Made by a program: the position numbers and the translations under genes
From: Orobanche coerulescens
Taxonomy: Eukaryota > Streptophyta > Magnoliopsida > Lamiales > Orobanchaceae
Assembly: GCA_033398695.1 (NCBI GenBank)
Contig: CM065803.1
Location: 100,614,001 to 100,678,000 of the forward strand
DNA: 64,000 bases
Direction of reading: 5' to 3'
Notes under the pieces: model-generated
What the model saw: only the letters and a program-made list of their open reading frames with translations
Database searches by the model: none
What the model was told of the DNA's origin: nothing
Shown here: positions 33,339 through 44,460 of the stretch, one piece after another
Layout of the letters: each line of letters opens with the position of its first letter
How positions within the stretch are numbered: position 1 is the first letter of the stretch

Positions 33339-33972
33339 ATGTTGAGAGGAGGTCGTGGACGCGGACGTGGTCGTTGACACGGACGTGGAAATATGAAACA
33401 GGAGGATTCCGCAACTACCCCAGAATTATCGGCTAGTAGAACCGATTCCCATTCTGGAGGGCAGCACGGATCGGCGAATAACGACGCAAATCCTAACATA
33501 CCGGGAGTGCTTCAACAGGTGGTGGCTCAAATAAACCATTTCGCTCAGGTAGTTTATCGCATGCAGACAGCGATGGGACAGCAGCACCACGAGGATAACC
33601 GGGGAGACATATGGCTTGCTGAGGTGGTCAAATTGCACCCACCAAAGTTTGACGTATCTGCTGAGGCACTTACTTGGGATCATTGGCTAAAGGAGTTAGA
33701 GAAAATATTCGCGGGTATTAACTGTCCCGAGGACCGGAAGGTTCCCATTGCCCAGTATTTTCTGACTGGGGAGGCCTTTGACTGGTGGGAAGCTATTCGA
33801 CCCGAGGATCATAATGCGGATTGGACGTAATTCAAACTAATGATGGAAGCACAGTATTGTCCTCGTCCAGATAGAGAGGCAAAAATCCGAGAGTTTTTCT
33901 CACCACAGAGTTCTAAGAAATCAGAATGACATAATCAAAACTTTTAATCATCAGCTGACGTGTGTCCGACAC
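33339..33972 (+). pseudogene. gag: Gypsy-3 gag N-terminal part, broken
   Basis: The likely start is ATG 33339, giving an Arg/Gly-rich head (MLRGGRGRGRGR) followed at once by TGA at 33375. The same frame runs on to TAA 33828 (DHNADWT, stop) and holds the gag core: PPKFDVSAEALTWDHWLKEL, CPEDRKVPIAQYFLTGEAF, WWEAIRPEDHN. After TAA it continues [18 protein letters not shown], then a frameshift near 33898-33912 moves gag into the frame of the next block. Two stops and one shift, so inactive. Confidence 0.85.
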
Positions 33973-36663
33973 TTGGTCAGAACGGAGGCAGAAAAGATTT
34001 TTCATTTCGATATGCGAATGAAGCCGGAGATTCAGCAGTACATGTCCGGATTCGAGTGTACTACGTTGCGACAGTATCAAGACAAAGCGCTGGCCTACGA
34101 CATGAAAGAGGCGGCGGTGGAGAAATCAGTGGAGGCAAAGAAGCAGAAAGTGACCGGCAGCTTCTCAGAAAACAAGAGTGGTGGGCCCCGCAAGGGCCAG
34201 TCTTCCTTTTATTTGGCTAGGAAACATCCACATCCTTCTAGAGGTGGAAAGAAGTTCTGGACTACATCAGAAGTTTCAGACGCATCAAAGAAATGCTACA
34301 ATTGTGGTCAAGTAGGGCATATTCGACGTGATTGCCCCGCATCTTCTGTGACTTGTTACGAGTGTGGGCAAGAAGGGCACCGTGTGGCTTTCTGTGGAGT
34401 TGCTACTAGATCTTTTGGTACTCGCACTCTAGCACCAGTTCCAAGGGAGATAAGTGTGAACGAGACGCAGCAGAGTGGATTTCAGCAGCAAAATATTGGG
34501 AAGAGAGAGACATCCAGTGCTGGGTCCGTTCCTCCGCGCCTGTACGAGATGAGGAAATCTGACGATCAGAATACTGCTGTTGCATCAGGTACGATTCAGA
34601 TCCTTTTGCAACCAGTTAGTGTCTTATTCGATTCCGGAGCTACACATTCTTTCATATCATTGAACTGTGTTAATCGTTTAAAAATCGCGTGCTTATTTGA
34701 TTGTGAACCATATGTTGTGGGTTTGCCGAGTGGAGAGAGAATTGTGGGAACCCTAGAGGCTAGAGATTTTCCAGTGTCTATAGGAGGGAGAGATTGGCTA
34801 TCGAATCTTATTGTAGTTGACATCTACGGTGACGATTTAATTCTCGGAGACGATTGGCTCAACCATTATGGAGTTATTCTGAATTACCGAGAGAGAGTCA
34901 TTTCTATCATTGCTGATGACGGATCTGAACACTTATTCCGAGGATGGAGACCGGGAAGCTCGGGAAAATTGATCAAAGCAATGAAAGCCGTGAAATTATT
35001 GAAGCAGGGATGTCATGGACTTTGGTGCTATGCCATGAGGAAAGAGGAAGAAGTAGAGCTCTCGTCGATTTCAGTTGTGAATGAGTTCTCAGATGTATTT
35101 CCTGACGAACTACCTGGGTTACCTCCGCAGAGAGAAGTGGAGTTCACTATCGAATTAGAGCCTGGAGCAGCTCCTATTTCCAGAGCACCATACCGCATGG
35201 CGCCAACCGAGATGTATGAACTCAAGAAGCAACTGGAGGAATTGTTACAGAAGGGTTATATTCAACCTAGCGTTTCTCCTTGGGGAGCGCCCGTTCTCTT
35301 TGTCCGGGAGAAATACGGATCCCTCCGACTGTATATTGATTACAGGGAGCTCAACAAGATGACGATCAAGAATAAGTATCCTATACCTCGGATCGACGAC
35401 TTGTTTGGTCAACTGCAAGGGGCAAGGGTATTCTCGAAGATTGACTTGCGATCAGGATACCATCAGTTGAGAATTAAGGAATCGGATATACCGAAATCTA
35501 CTTTCAGATCCCGGTACGGGCATTATGAATTTGTAGTGATTCCATTTGGACTTACCAATGCTCCTGCGGTATTTATGCAATTGATGAATCGGGTATTCTT
35601 AGAATACTTGGATAAATTCGTGGTCGTCTTTATCGATGACATCTTGATCTATTCGAAAGACACGAAGGAGCATGCCGAGCATTTGCGTGTAGTTTTCAGC
35701 ACCTTGAGGAAGGAGCAACTGTATGCAAAGCTTTCGAAATGTGAGTTCTGGCTTAAAGAAGTAACCTTCCTTGGGCATGTGATATCAGCGGATGGAGTTC
35801 AGGTGGACCCGAAGAAAGTCGAAGCAATCTTGGAATGGGAAGCTCCTAATAACGTAAAAGAAGTCCGGAGTTTCCTAGGACTTGCTGGATATTATCGTCG
35901 TTTTGTAGAAGGATTTTCTAAAATTGCTCGTCCGCTCACTCAGTTGTTACAGAAAACTCAAAAGTTCACGTGGGATGAGAAATGCCAGGTTGGTTTTGAT
36001 GAACTTAAGAAGAGACTAACGACAGCACCTATATTAGCGTTACCAGATGGAACTGATGGATTCATGGTATACAGCGATGCTTCAAATCAGGGTCTGGGAT
36101 GTGTGTTGATGCAAAAAGATAAGGTGATTGCCTATGCTTCTCGGCAGTTGAAACCGTACGAGGTTAATTACCCGACTCATGATCTGGAGGTAGCAGTTGT
36201 AGTCTATGCATTGAAAATTTGGAGACATTATTTGTACGACACTCATTGTCAGATCTTTACAGATCATAAGAGCCTCAAGTACATTTTCAGTCAGAAAGAA
36301 TTAAACATGAGGCAGATAAGGTGGCTGGAATTGATCAAGGATTACGACTTGGAGATTCTCTATCATCTGGGTAAAGCAAACGTAGTAGCCGATGCATTGA
36401 GCCGTAAACCTGTTTCTCTTCGAGTGTTGGAAGCACTTACATCCCAAACCAGCATTCAACGGGAACTGATTCGCGAAGAGATTGAAGTATGGGCACCAGG
36501 AATCCAAGGGCAACTATATGTGATAGAACTGACTTTATCACTAGTCGAGGAGATTAAATCTAAGCAGTTGAACGATTCTCTGATCCTTCGGTTAAGTGAC
36601 GAAGTAAAGAAAGGAAAAGCCCCAGGATTCGTGATAAAAGATGATGGAGTTCTGAGATTTTAG
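33973..36663 (+). CDS. pol: Gypsy-3 gag end, protease, RT and RNase H (open frame)
   Basis: One 896-codon frame, the longest in the window. The frame is open upstream to about 33901, so the start given is not a biological one. By residue: gag core end 1-60, CCHC knuckles 108-121 ([14 protein letters not shown]) and 128-141 ([14 protein letters not shown]), protease with FDSGATHSF at about 219-227, RT about 415-600 with the YxDD box FIDD at 553-556, and RNase H from about 695 ([12 protein letters not shown]) through DHKSLKYIF. It then has the connection [16 protein letters not shown]. All catalytic residues I can check are present. It ends at TAG 36661, beyond which integrase continues in frame. 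The TAG replaces what is CAG in Gypsy-5 (FQGRLCVP). Confidence 0.92.
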   Translation: MVRTEAEKIFHFDMRMKPEIQQYMSGFECTTLRQYQDKALAYDMKEAAVEKSVEAKKQKVTGSFSENKSGGPRKGQSSFYLARKHPHPSRGGKKFWTTSEVSDASKKCYNCGQVGHIRRDCPASSVTCYECGQEGHRVAFCGVATRSFGTRTLAPVPREISVNETQQSGFQQQNIGKRETSSAGSVPPRLYEMRKSDDQNTAVASGTIQILLQPVSVLFDSGATHSFISLNCVNRLKIACLFDCEPYVVGLPSGERIVGTLEARDFPVSIGGRDWLSNLIVVDIYGDDLILGDDWLNHYGVILNYRERVISIIADDGSEHLFRGWRPGSSGKLIKAMKAVKLLKQGCHGLWCYAMRKEEEVELSSISVVNEFSDVFPDELPGLPPQREVEFTIELEPGAAPISRAPYRMAPTEMYELKKQLEELLQKGYIQPSVSPWGAPVLFVREKYGSLRLYIDYRELNKMTIKNKYPIPRIDDLFGQLQGARVFSKIDLRSGYHQLRIKESDIPKSTFRSRYGHYEFVVIPFGLTNAPAVFMQLMNRVFLEYLDKFVVVFIDDILIYSKDTKEHAEHLRVVFSTLRKEQLYAKLSKCEFWLKEVTFLGHVISADGVQVDPKKVEAILEWEAPNNVKEVRSFLGLAGYYRRFVEGFSKIARPLTQLLQKTQKFTWDEKCQVGFDELKKRLTTAPILALPDGTDGFMVYSDASNQGLGCVLMQKDKVIAYASRQLKPYEVNYPTHDLEVAVVVYALKIWRHYLYDTHCQIFTDHKSLKYIFSQKELNMRQIRWLELIKDYDLEILYHLGKANVVADALSRKPVSLRVLEALTSQTSIQRELIREEIEVWAPGIQGQLYVIELTLSLVEEIKSKQLNDSLILRLSDEVKKGKAPGFVIKDDGVLRF

Positions 36664-37971
36664 AGTCGACTTTGCGTTCCCGATAATGAGGAATTGAGAC
36701 GGACAATTCTGAAGGAAGCTCACAGTGCGCCCTATTCTATTCACCCCGGCAGCAGTAAAATGTATAAGGATCTTAAACAAAACTTCTGGTGGGGGAATAT
36801 GAAGAAGGACGTAGCAGAGTACGTTTCAAAGTGTTTGACGTGTCAGCAGGTTAAGATTGAACATCAGCGACCTGCCGAAATGTTAAAGCCACTTCCGATC
36901 CCTGAATGGAAGTGGGAGGATATCTCGATGGATTTCATCACCAATATGCCAAGAACCAAGATCGGACTGAACATGATTTGGGTTGTAGTTGATCGACTAA
37001 CCAAGTCGGCTCACTTCCTAGGAATTAAAGATACTTGGGGACCCGAGAAATTGGCGCGAGTATTTATTGCAGAGATAGTCAGATTGCATGGGACGCCGAA
37101 GACCATTATTTCTGATCGAGATGGTGGCTTCGTGTCGCACTTCTGGAAAGCAGTTCATAGGGCTTTGGGGACTGAGCTCAACTTTAGCACAGCTTATCAT
37201 CCCCAAACGGACGGTCAGTCCGAAAGGACTATTCAAACAGTAGAAGACATGCTTAGAGCTTGTGCGTTGGATTGGTCAACTGATTGGGAAGTTCACTTGC
37301 CATTGATTGAATTCACCTATAACAATAGTTGGCATGCTTCTATTAAGATGGCACCATTTGAAGCTTTGTACGGGAGAAGATGCCGATCACCCTTGTGTTG
37401 GGATGATTCCTCGGACTTGATCGGGACGGAACCAGAATTGATAGTTCAGACTCAAGAGAAGATAGCTTTGATTCGAGAAAGACTGTTGACTGCCCAGAGT
37501 CGACAGAAGTCTTATGCAGACGTACGTCGTCGCCCTCTAGAGTTCGACATTGGGGACCACGTACTATTGAAGGTGTCTCCTACACGAGGAATTTTCCGTT
37601 TTGGGAGGAAAGGCAAGCTAAGTCCAATATATATCGGACCATTCGAGATCCTCGAGAGAGTTGGATATTTAGCATACAGGTTGGCCTTACCGCCATCGCT
37701 GAGTCACGTTCACAATGTGTTTCACGTATCCCAATTACGGAAGTATGTACCAGATCCCAGTCATATCATTGAGTTTAATGAGATCGAGATAGCTAATGAT
37801 GGCACCTTCGAAGAGAGACCAATCAAGATACTTGAGAGTCGGATCAAACAATTGAGAAATAAACCGATACCCTTGGTTAAAGTACAATGGTCACGGCACG
37901 GAGTTGAAGAGGCCACTTGGGAAACGGAGGACAGTATGAAGACTAGATATCCAGAGTTGTTTTCATCTTAA
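36664..37971 (+). CDS. pol: Gypsy-3 integrase with chromodomain (open after one stop)
   Basis: Open and in frame with the upstream block after the TAG at 36661-36663. It has the zinc domain ([23 protein letters not shown]) and the core acidic residues in [25 protein letters not shown] and SERTIQTVEDML. The GRRCRSPLCWDD and GPFEILERVGYLAYRL boxes follow, then a C-terminal chromodomain (ESRIKQLRNKPIPLVKVQW, EEATWETEDSM). Chromodomains steer chromovirus integration to certain chromatin marks. The ATG at 36694 is internal; separate translation is not implied. Ends TAA 37971, 35 bases before the LTR. Confidence 0.92.
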   Translation, partial: SRLCVPDNEELRRTILKEAHSAPYSIHPGSSKMYKDLKQNFWWGNMKKDVAEYVSKCLTCQQVKIEHQRPAEMLKPLPIPEWKWEDISMDFITNMPRTKIGLNMIWVVVDRLTKSAHFLGIKDTWGPEKLARVFIAEIVRLHGTPKTIISDRDGGFVSHFWKAVHRALGTELNFSTAYHPQTDGQSERTIQTVEDMLRACALDWSTDWEVHLPLIEFTYNNSWHASIKMAPFEALYGRRCRSPLCWDDSSDLIGTEPELIVQTQEKIALIRERLLTAQSRQKSYADVRRRPLEFDIGDHVLLKVSPTRGIFRFGRKGKLSPIYIGPFEILERVGYLAYRLALPPSLSHVHNVFHVSQLRKYVPDPSHIIEFNEIEIANDGTFEERPIKILESRIKQLRNKPIPLVKVQWSRHGVEEATWETEDSMKTRYPELFSS

Positions 37972-37989
37972 GTTTCGGGACGAAACTTC

Positions 37990-38006
37990 TTTTTAGGGAG
38001 GAAGGA
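37990..38006 (+). other. Gypsy-3 polypurine tract
   Basis: A purine run TTTTTAGGGAGGAAGGA lies directly before the 3' LTR start at 38007. Confidence 0.78.
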
Positions 38007-40414
38007 TGTAATACCCGATATTTCTGCTATGTACTTGGAACTTTTGATATTGTAATTATTGATTTTTGATCTGAGTATTATTCTCCGTATTTCATAATCC
38101 GGTATTGTTGAGCGCATGATTTCATGAATGTGATTTAAATTGTGATTCTGCGCATGTAGCGCACGCTATCGACTAAGTGTAGCGTACGCTAACTTGGATC
38201 CATAGCGCACGCTGTGAAGGAACCTTAGCGCACGCTATATGTGGTCAATATGATTGAGACGTGTTGGTAGGTGAGATCAGGCCGGGGATCTTGGTCGGAT
38301 TATGTCGGGATGAACCTGGACGGCTTTCGGGAAAAAGCCAAGTCAACGCGTTAGCGCACGCTACTCATATGAGGATAGCGCACGCTAAAGGCTGAGTACA
38401 GTGAAATCACTAACGTTTCAAATAGCCGTTAGCGCACGCTATGAGTATGGACTAGCGCATGCTAATAACCATTTTCTATATATAGGACAGCATCCTTTTG
38501 CATATTTTCAGACTTTTCACTCCCCCATCCGAATTCTTGAACTTAGAAAGTCACTCTCTTCATCCTAAACACTTCTTGCCGGCATCCTAGCTCGTGTTGA
38601 AGATTGTAGATCATTGGGGATTGGTGTTCAAGCCTTCGGCGTTGGATTGCTTCGAATTTCCTCCTTGTTCTTCACTACTTTGAGGTAGGTGATTCTTCAC
38701 CAATATTAGTAGTATTCTGAAGGACGTTTTTGATCATGTTTTGGGATTTACCTAGTCAGTTAGATTCATAAGTAGTCGAACATCATGTGTTAGAAGGATA
38801 TTTTCGATGTTTCGGTACTTATTCATCGTATAAACCATTGAACCTCTTAGTGTTTGAACTCCTAGCATATTCTGAAGCTTCAAACCGATTTGTAACCAGT
38901 ATATGGAGATTTTCAAAGTTCTTATGCCTTTACATAAAGGAATCATACGTTTTGGGACATATAACGGATTGAACTTAGGATATTCCTTGAAGATCAAAGA
39001 TGAATTATGGTGTTGGGATGATTATACGTAACCGTGTATCTCGTAGTCATTTAATCCGTATAAAACTTTCACAAACCTTATGAGCATGATATGCACGGGG
39101 ATGACATGTATTATCACCATAGAATTCATGAGTTCATCACTAGTAGATCGAGTTTTCTGCCAGTAGTAATCTGCCATGCACGGTTAGCGCACGCTAACAT
39201 ACGTAAGTTAACGTGCGCTATCGGGAATAAGTTAACGCACGCTACGTTTGGTACGTAACGTACGTTATGTTATCGCCGAGTCCGGGCCGATCGAGAGAAT
39301 CTGTCACCCATGGCTAGCGACGCTAGACTTAGACGATAGCAGCGACGCTATCAGTAGCTTAGCGCACGTTACGTAGAGTACGTAGCGTACGCTAAGTGGT
39401 TCAGGCAGATTGCATATTTAGAGCTTTTGGCCGTAGACCGGATTGATAGGCAATCGTTCGACTTGAGATGAATTCTATATCATTTCTTTTGTTAAGGTTC
39501 GAGCTCGCTACGATTGATCGAAGGAGGCGGCCTTCGAGTGTGTTGAGATCATTGAAGTGTTTCGTTCTTACCATCTTCGAGGCAAGTATCGTAATGTGTT
39601 AATATTGGTATTTTTGAGCATGCATGTGGTTTATTCATGTTGATGAACATGAGATTTATTTCGTTGAATTATCATGATATTCGTTATCTAGTGTTTGTAC
39701 GTTCATGTTGATCGACATAGCGATTCGGCATATATGTATGCATGAGTTGTGTTTGTGTATGTTGTGCGATCTATGCTGAGGGCGCTGGATCGGATGTCCA
39801 CCTCGTGTTGGTCCGACGCGATCATCTTGGGATCTAGGCTAAGGGCGCTGGATCATTGGACGGGTTATTTCCACCTCGTGTTGGTCCGACGGGATCATCT
39901 TGGGATCTATGCTGAGGGCGCTGGATCATTGGAATACCCTTGTTGTGTTAATGGAATCTTGTGGATTCGCATTATCGGATTCCGGTAGCGGAAGTCCGTG
40001 TGGTGTTTCTTGTTATGTATTGTTGATGTATGTTTGATTCGTTTAAATGATTCTTGTACTAGCATCATTTTAATAACCCCTTCGGGGGTGGACATTTGTT
40101 TTGATGTTCGGGTAGCCGAGGAGCAGGGAAACAGCCACAGTACCGATGTGACGACGAAGGGGTTCAATGATGTTTGTTGTTGTTGGTGATTTGTCTTTCT
40201 TGGTTTGATTTCAGTACTCGAGTACGCGTGTCTTATTAATATCATTTCGATATGGTTGTATTAATTACTCGTTGAACCAGTTGGACCGGTTTTGTAAACT
40301 TGAATTTCCGTGGTATTGATGTCTTATATTTACATTTCTTTTATTTAGCCTTGTAAATCCTTACTTAAAGGGTTTACGGCGCTGTAATTATTCTGAATAT
40401 CTCGGGGTGTTACA
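38007..40414 (+). repeat. Gypsy-3 3' LTR
   Basis: TGTAATACCC...GGGGTGTTACA, 2408 bp, the partner of 30681-33093. Motif arrays are at about 38157-38463 and 39184-39395. The segment 39258-39360 differs much more from the 5' LTR than the rest, with single-base losses at the centre of two palindromes. It is followed by TTTTG. Confidence 0.95.
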
Positions 40415-40419
40415 TTTTG
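40415..40419. repeat. Gypsy-3 target-site duplication, right
   Basis: TTTTG, identical to 30676-30680, so Gypsy-3 is a single intact insertion. Confidence 0.93.
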
Positions 40420-40429
40420 GAGGCTAGTC

Positions 40430-40772
40430 TTGGCTAGTGCTCGTTGGGTAAGCTTGGGGCTTGAACCTTCGCAGTTGGTTTCCCAACACCTACAAATCAG
40501 TAGGTCACAGTCACGGTTATGATCTCATTATGGGTAAGTCTGGGGATTGAACATTCGCGGTTAGTTTCCCAACACCTACAACTCAGTAGGTCACGGTCAT
40601 GTTATGATCTCATTATGGGTAAGTCTTGGACTTGAACCTTCGCGATTGGTTTCCCAGCACCTGCAATTCAGCAGGTCACGGTCACTGGGTGATCTCATTA
40701 TGGGTAAGCTTGGGACTTGAACCTTCGCGGTTGGTTTCCCAACACCTACAACTCAGTAGGTCACGGTCATGC
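40430..40772 (+). repeat. 86-bp tandem repeat in Gypsy-4 LTR, about 4 copies
   Basis: Units run from ATCTCATTATGGGTAAGCTT through GAACCTTCGCGGTTGGTTTC to CAACTCAGTAGGTCACGGTC. Another copy sits at about 45284-45365 on the far side of the CACTA element. That element therefore split the array after it formed. Confidence 0.92.
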
Positions 40773-40775
40773 TTA
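40773..40775. repeat. CACTA target-site duplication, left
   Basis: TTA, repeated at 45281-45283. Three-base duplications are the rule for CACTA elements. Other repeat units read CATGTTATGATCTC here, which confirms the empty site. Confidence 0.9.
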
Positions 40776-41359
40776 CACTGGTAGGAAAAACATCAAAGAC
40801 TTCGGTACATCTCACTTCGATAATGTATATTAGCGAAGTAAAAACAAACAACAACTTCGCTTTTCAATTTACTGAAGTAAACAACACACATAGACTTCAG
40901 TAAATGATACCAAACAAAAAGACAGGAGCTAGTTAGAAATTTTAAGTTCAAAAGACTTCACTAATTTTATAATTACTGAAGTAAAAAATGTTTAATTTTA
41001 TTTTTGACGCAATATTTTTACAAGTGAAATGTATACTTAACCTCAATTTTTTTCAGACTCCAAAAAACCCTCGCCTTTTTCACCCGCTCAATTATTTCCA
41101 CTATTATTTCGTCCCCAAAATTTTTTCCCACTCCATTTCTTTTTCACAGATCCATCGATAAAAACCTGCTACCGCTTGTAGTCGCCGGCCCACGCCTCGT
41201 CCAACCCTTAAAGGAGCATTCTCTCAATTCTTCCCTTGCGATAGCCGCTTTCTCATCGTGTCGCCCTCATATCATTCATTGGGCGGCGGATTTTCCCCTT
41301 TTTCTTTAGCCAATCTTCATCTATATTCCCTATTCTCGTGATTTTATCATAGAGTTTGT

Positions 41360-42674
41360 TTGAACAATTGTTGTTCGAAATTTCATTACCTTCCTTTCGA
41401 TAGTTTTAATCGGATTTATGACCCAGTTCCTCTTTTGCCTTGGTGGTGCTCCGCCCCAGTTGACCACTTCTCCGTCTTCTATGGCGGGTATAAAAGGTAT
41501 CACGGCGGACAAGAGGACCATTTCCAGAGGTGCTGCATCTTCCGCCATATCAGAAAATTCTCAATCGGGTCTCTCCAAAGGTATTGTAGCCCGTCTTTCT
41601 TTTCTTTATCTGGCACAAATCAGGCGTGTGCCCTTGGGGCGGTTGTATACCAGAATAGGGCTGACGGTGGGCCTTCTATTTGCAGAGAGGGTGACCCTTT
41701 TCCCCCTTTGGTTGATGTTATTGGTTGTGCTTCAATGCCTGATGCTGCTAAAACTTGCTCTTCGGTCGCACGCATAGTGTCCGAGGAAAGTCCTCAAAAA
41801 TACTTCATCACGTCGGGAAGGCCAGGCCGTTGCTTGCTTGCCATTCCATAGTCACCCGATTGTATATAACCCAAGCCAAGAACCTGCTGCTATTGATTCC
41901 TTTGATTTCTATTTCTTACTGTTTATGTTTATTTTATCTTTTAATTTATACGAAGAGTGCATTATTTATTTATTTTTATCTCCTTTTCAAGATGCCAGAA
42001 AATCTATTTTTGCAGTTCCTTCATGGTCATCATCACCTGTGACCAAAATTGACAACAATCCTGCATGAATCCCATCTGATAAATAAGTATCATTGAGAAT
42101 ATGATATTCCCTGCAGTTACATCCAGAAGTTCCAATATTTCTTACTGATATTAATAGAAGTTTATTTGCCTAATTACTGGAAATTTTGATCTTAGATCGT
42201 TCTTTCTGGCCCTTCCAAATCTTCACTTTTCAGTAGGTGTAACTATCAAATATTTTATGACAATTTCTTCATAACGGACCTAAAGCTTGTTATATTTCAT
42301 CATTCATCTGTACTCTGCTGTTGTCTTTTTTACTCTCAATTAATTGTGTAAAGCAGAAAAGCATAGAGACACATAAGAGAAGAATAGATTGTAAACTCAC
42401 AGGAATGAGTCTCTCATATAGCATAGAGACACATTCAATGCCTGATGCTGCTAAAACTTACTCTTCGGTCGCACGCATAGGTTCGCTTGGTGGTATATAT
42501 ATGTCATATGTAACTTGGCGGTGTCTGCTTTATTATAGGGATGTGCTTGAGAATCTGGTCAAGACTTATCGTATGCATCTAAATGGTGAATCAATTAAGA
42601 CCAGCACAATCTTCTGCCTGCATGAATTGATGCTTGAGCTGAATGAATTCAAAAAATGCTTTGCTAAAAACTAG
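41360..42674 (+). pseudogene. CACTA interior: captured gene-like segments (unidentified)
   Basis: Base composition rises to gene-like at 41150-41860, with open stretches in more than one frame (41360-41851, 41418-41777). A 45-bp block (ATGCCTGATGCTGCTAAAAC onward) at 41733-41777 recurs at 42436-42480 with one change. The short AGCATAGAGACACAT also occurs twice (about 42361 and 42421). A second open stretch (42321-42674) includes VLENLVKTYRMHLNGESI and CLHELMLELNEFKKCF. Looks like rearranged exon pieces. I do not recognise the protein. Confidence 0.5.
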
Positions 42675-43422
42675 GAAAAGTTCTTATGTTGGTCATTGTT
42701 TTCATCTGTCTTAGATTATGCATGCAGGCGGCGCTTTGATTTTAAAAATGTGTGTAGTTTTGAAAATGGGTGCAGTGCTCCTTCAGATGATGATCAAGCC
42801 TTTTTTGATGACAATGATCTATAGCAGGTGCAATTCTGTTTCCATTTCCCAATATTTTTTTATCTGTTATTTTTTTTCTTCTTCATAACCAACTACAGTA
42901 TGACATTGAATGTGTAATGTTGCCTTTGATTTTAAAATAGATCATTTTCTTTTTTTCCCCAAAAAAATAAAACTAAACATAAGTGGCTCGATTAAGTAAT
43001 AATTCCTCTTTTCACTGTTGAGGAGCTGTCATGGTTTTATATCTCTAAGGTCTAGGTCTTAATATGAAGTAGTTCTCTCTGGATTTCAATACTTGAAATA
43101 TTTTGTGTAATCACATGAACATGAATATCGTCAATGATGCATTTCGTAAATAGAAAGAATTTTTAGGGTTTCACAACGTTATTATTACATTGAATTCTAT
43201 GATGCGCGGCTGACCACCAAAAAGGAATAGATTGTGGCTCTGCAACAAAAGGTTGGAATGTTAATATTTTTACACTTTCTGGAACTCTGATATAATTAAT
43301 ACTTCTTTATGGAACATCTTTTGTTTGACTTGGCAGTATTGCAACATGTCTAAATTATAGTAGTACTTTTGTTGTCATTGGGGCTTTATTTGTTCTGATC
43401 ATATTTGTTTTGTGTGTACTCT

Positions 43423-43453
<31 letters not shown>

Positions 43454-43497
43454 GAAATATGTATAATTAAGTAGTAATGCATTAATCATTTACATAG

Positions 43498-44460
43498 GAT
43501 GGAAGCATTGATAATGGTTTATATGAAGACCCAATTTGTAAACCTTGTGAGCATCCCAACCGGCTGATTCATGTGATGACGAGGGAAGACAAAGATGAAA
43601 CAATTTGCATTGAAGAGGTGGATGTCATCATTTCTGACTTTGGTAAGGCGTGCAATCGACATTTGATACGTTTCATTTTTAGTCTCTTAAATGACAAAGG
43701 GACATGTTTACAGTTTCGCTGTCTTGCTTATCCTGGCGGCAAGATTTCTATTGACACCCTGGAGATTGTAGATGATTAGAAATTTAAGGATGTTGTTGTA
43801 GGTGAAGGGATTGATACAAACTTGTTGGATGATGAGGAGATCAGTCATATTTTGGATCTCGACCTCAAGGATCGTCCCTTGAGGACTCCCCGCTCTGTAA
43901 AGATTTTCTCCGAGTCAATGTTTGCAACTCAACTTTCTCTCATTTTGGTTTTATTTGCTTATAATATAAGGTAGGGGCTCTGAATACATATTTAATTTCC
44001 CGATTGAATTAAATGCATGAACTGACAATTTGACATCTCTTGGGCATGGTGCTAAAAATCATTGCTCTTCGCTGTCGCCTCTCATTTGATTGGACTTTAT
44101 ATTCCATGTGACTGTAATGTAGTCTTTGCTTGGCACTGATGCTATTCTCACTCTCATTGGATTGTTCTGGAATGCAGACTCGTCCAACTGTATTAAACAT
44201 TTTCAAGATGGTAAATTTAGCTGGCAAAGATGGCATTATTTCGGATTTTTCTCCTGGTGTATTTGTGCAGGTCTAGTGAATCCCTTAAATTAATTGTTTT
44301 TGTGGAGAACTGAAAAATAAAAAACATAAAGATTTAATTGTTTTCAACTTTAAATTATCTCATACTTGTTGTCAATTATGCATTACAGGGATTGCTCGTC
44401 TATGGCAGACAAGGTCGTGAAATATTTAGAAGGAACCTGGATCCAAGTATCTGCAGAGAG
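43498..44460 (+). pseudogene. CACTA interior: three likely exons of an unidentified host gene
   Basis: Exon A, 43498-43969: preceded by TTTACATAG, open for 94 codons (DGSIDNGLYEDPICKPCEHP at its start), then one TAG at 43777, then open again (GEGIDTNLLDDEEISHILDL) to a donor AAG|GTAGGG. Exon B, 44178-44270: preceded by GAATGCAG, 31 codons (TRPTVLNIFKMVNLAGKDGI, ISDFSPGVFVQ), followed by GTCTAG. Exon C, 44389-44460: preceded by CATTACAG, 24 codons (GLLVYGRQGREIFRRNLDPS), followed by GTGGGC. B and C are whole-codon exons in one frame. I cannot name the family. Confidence 0.55.

Noticed and set aside
40430..40772. 86-bp repeat considered as a centromere or other satellite
   Set aside because: Only about five copies, ending inside an LTR and followed by hairpin, acceptor and LTR end. 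It is an LTR-internal tandem repeat.
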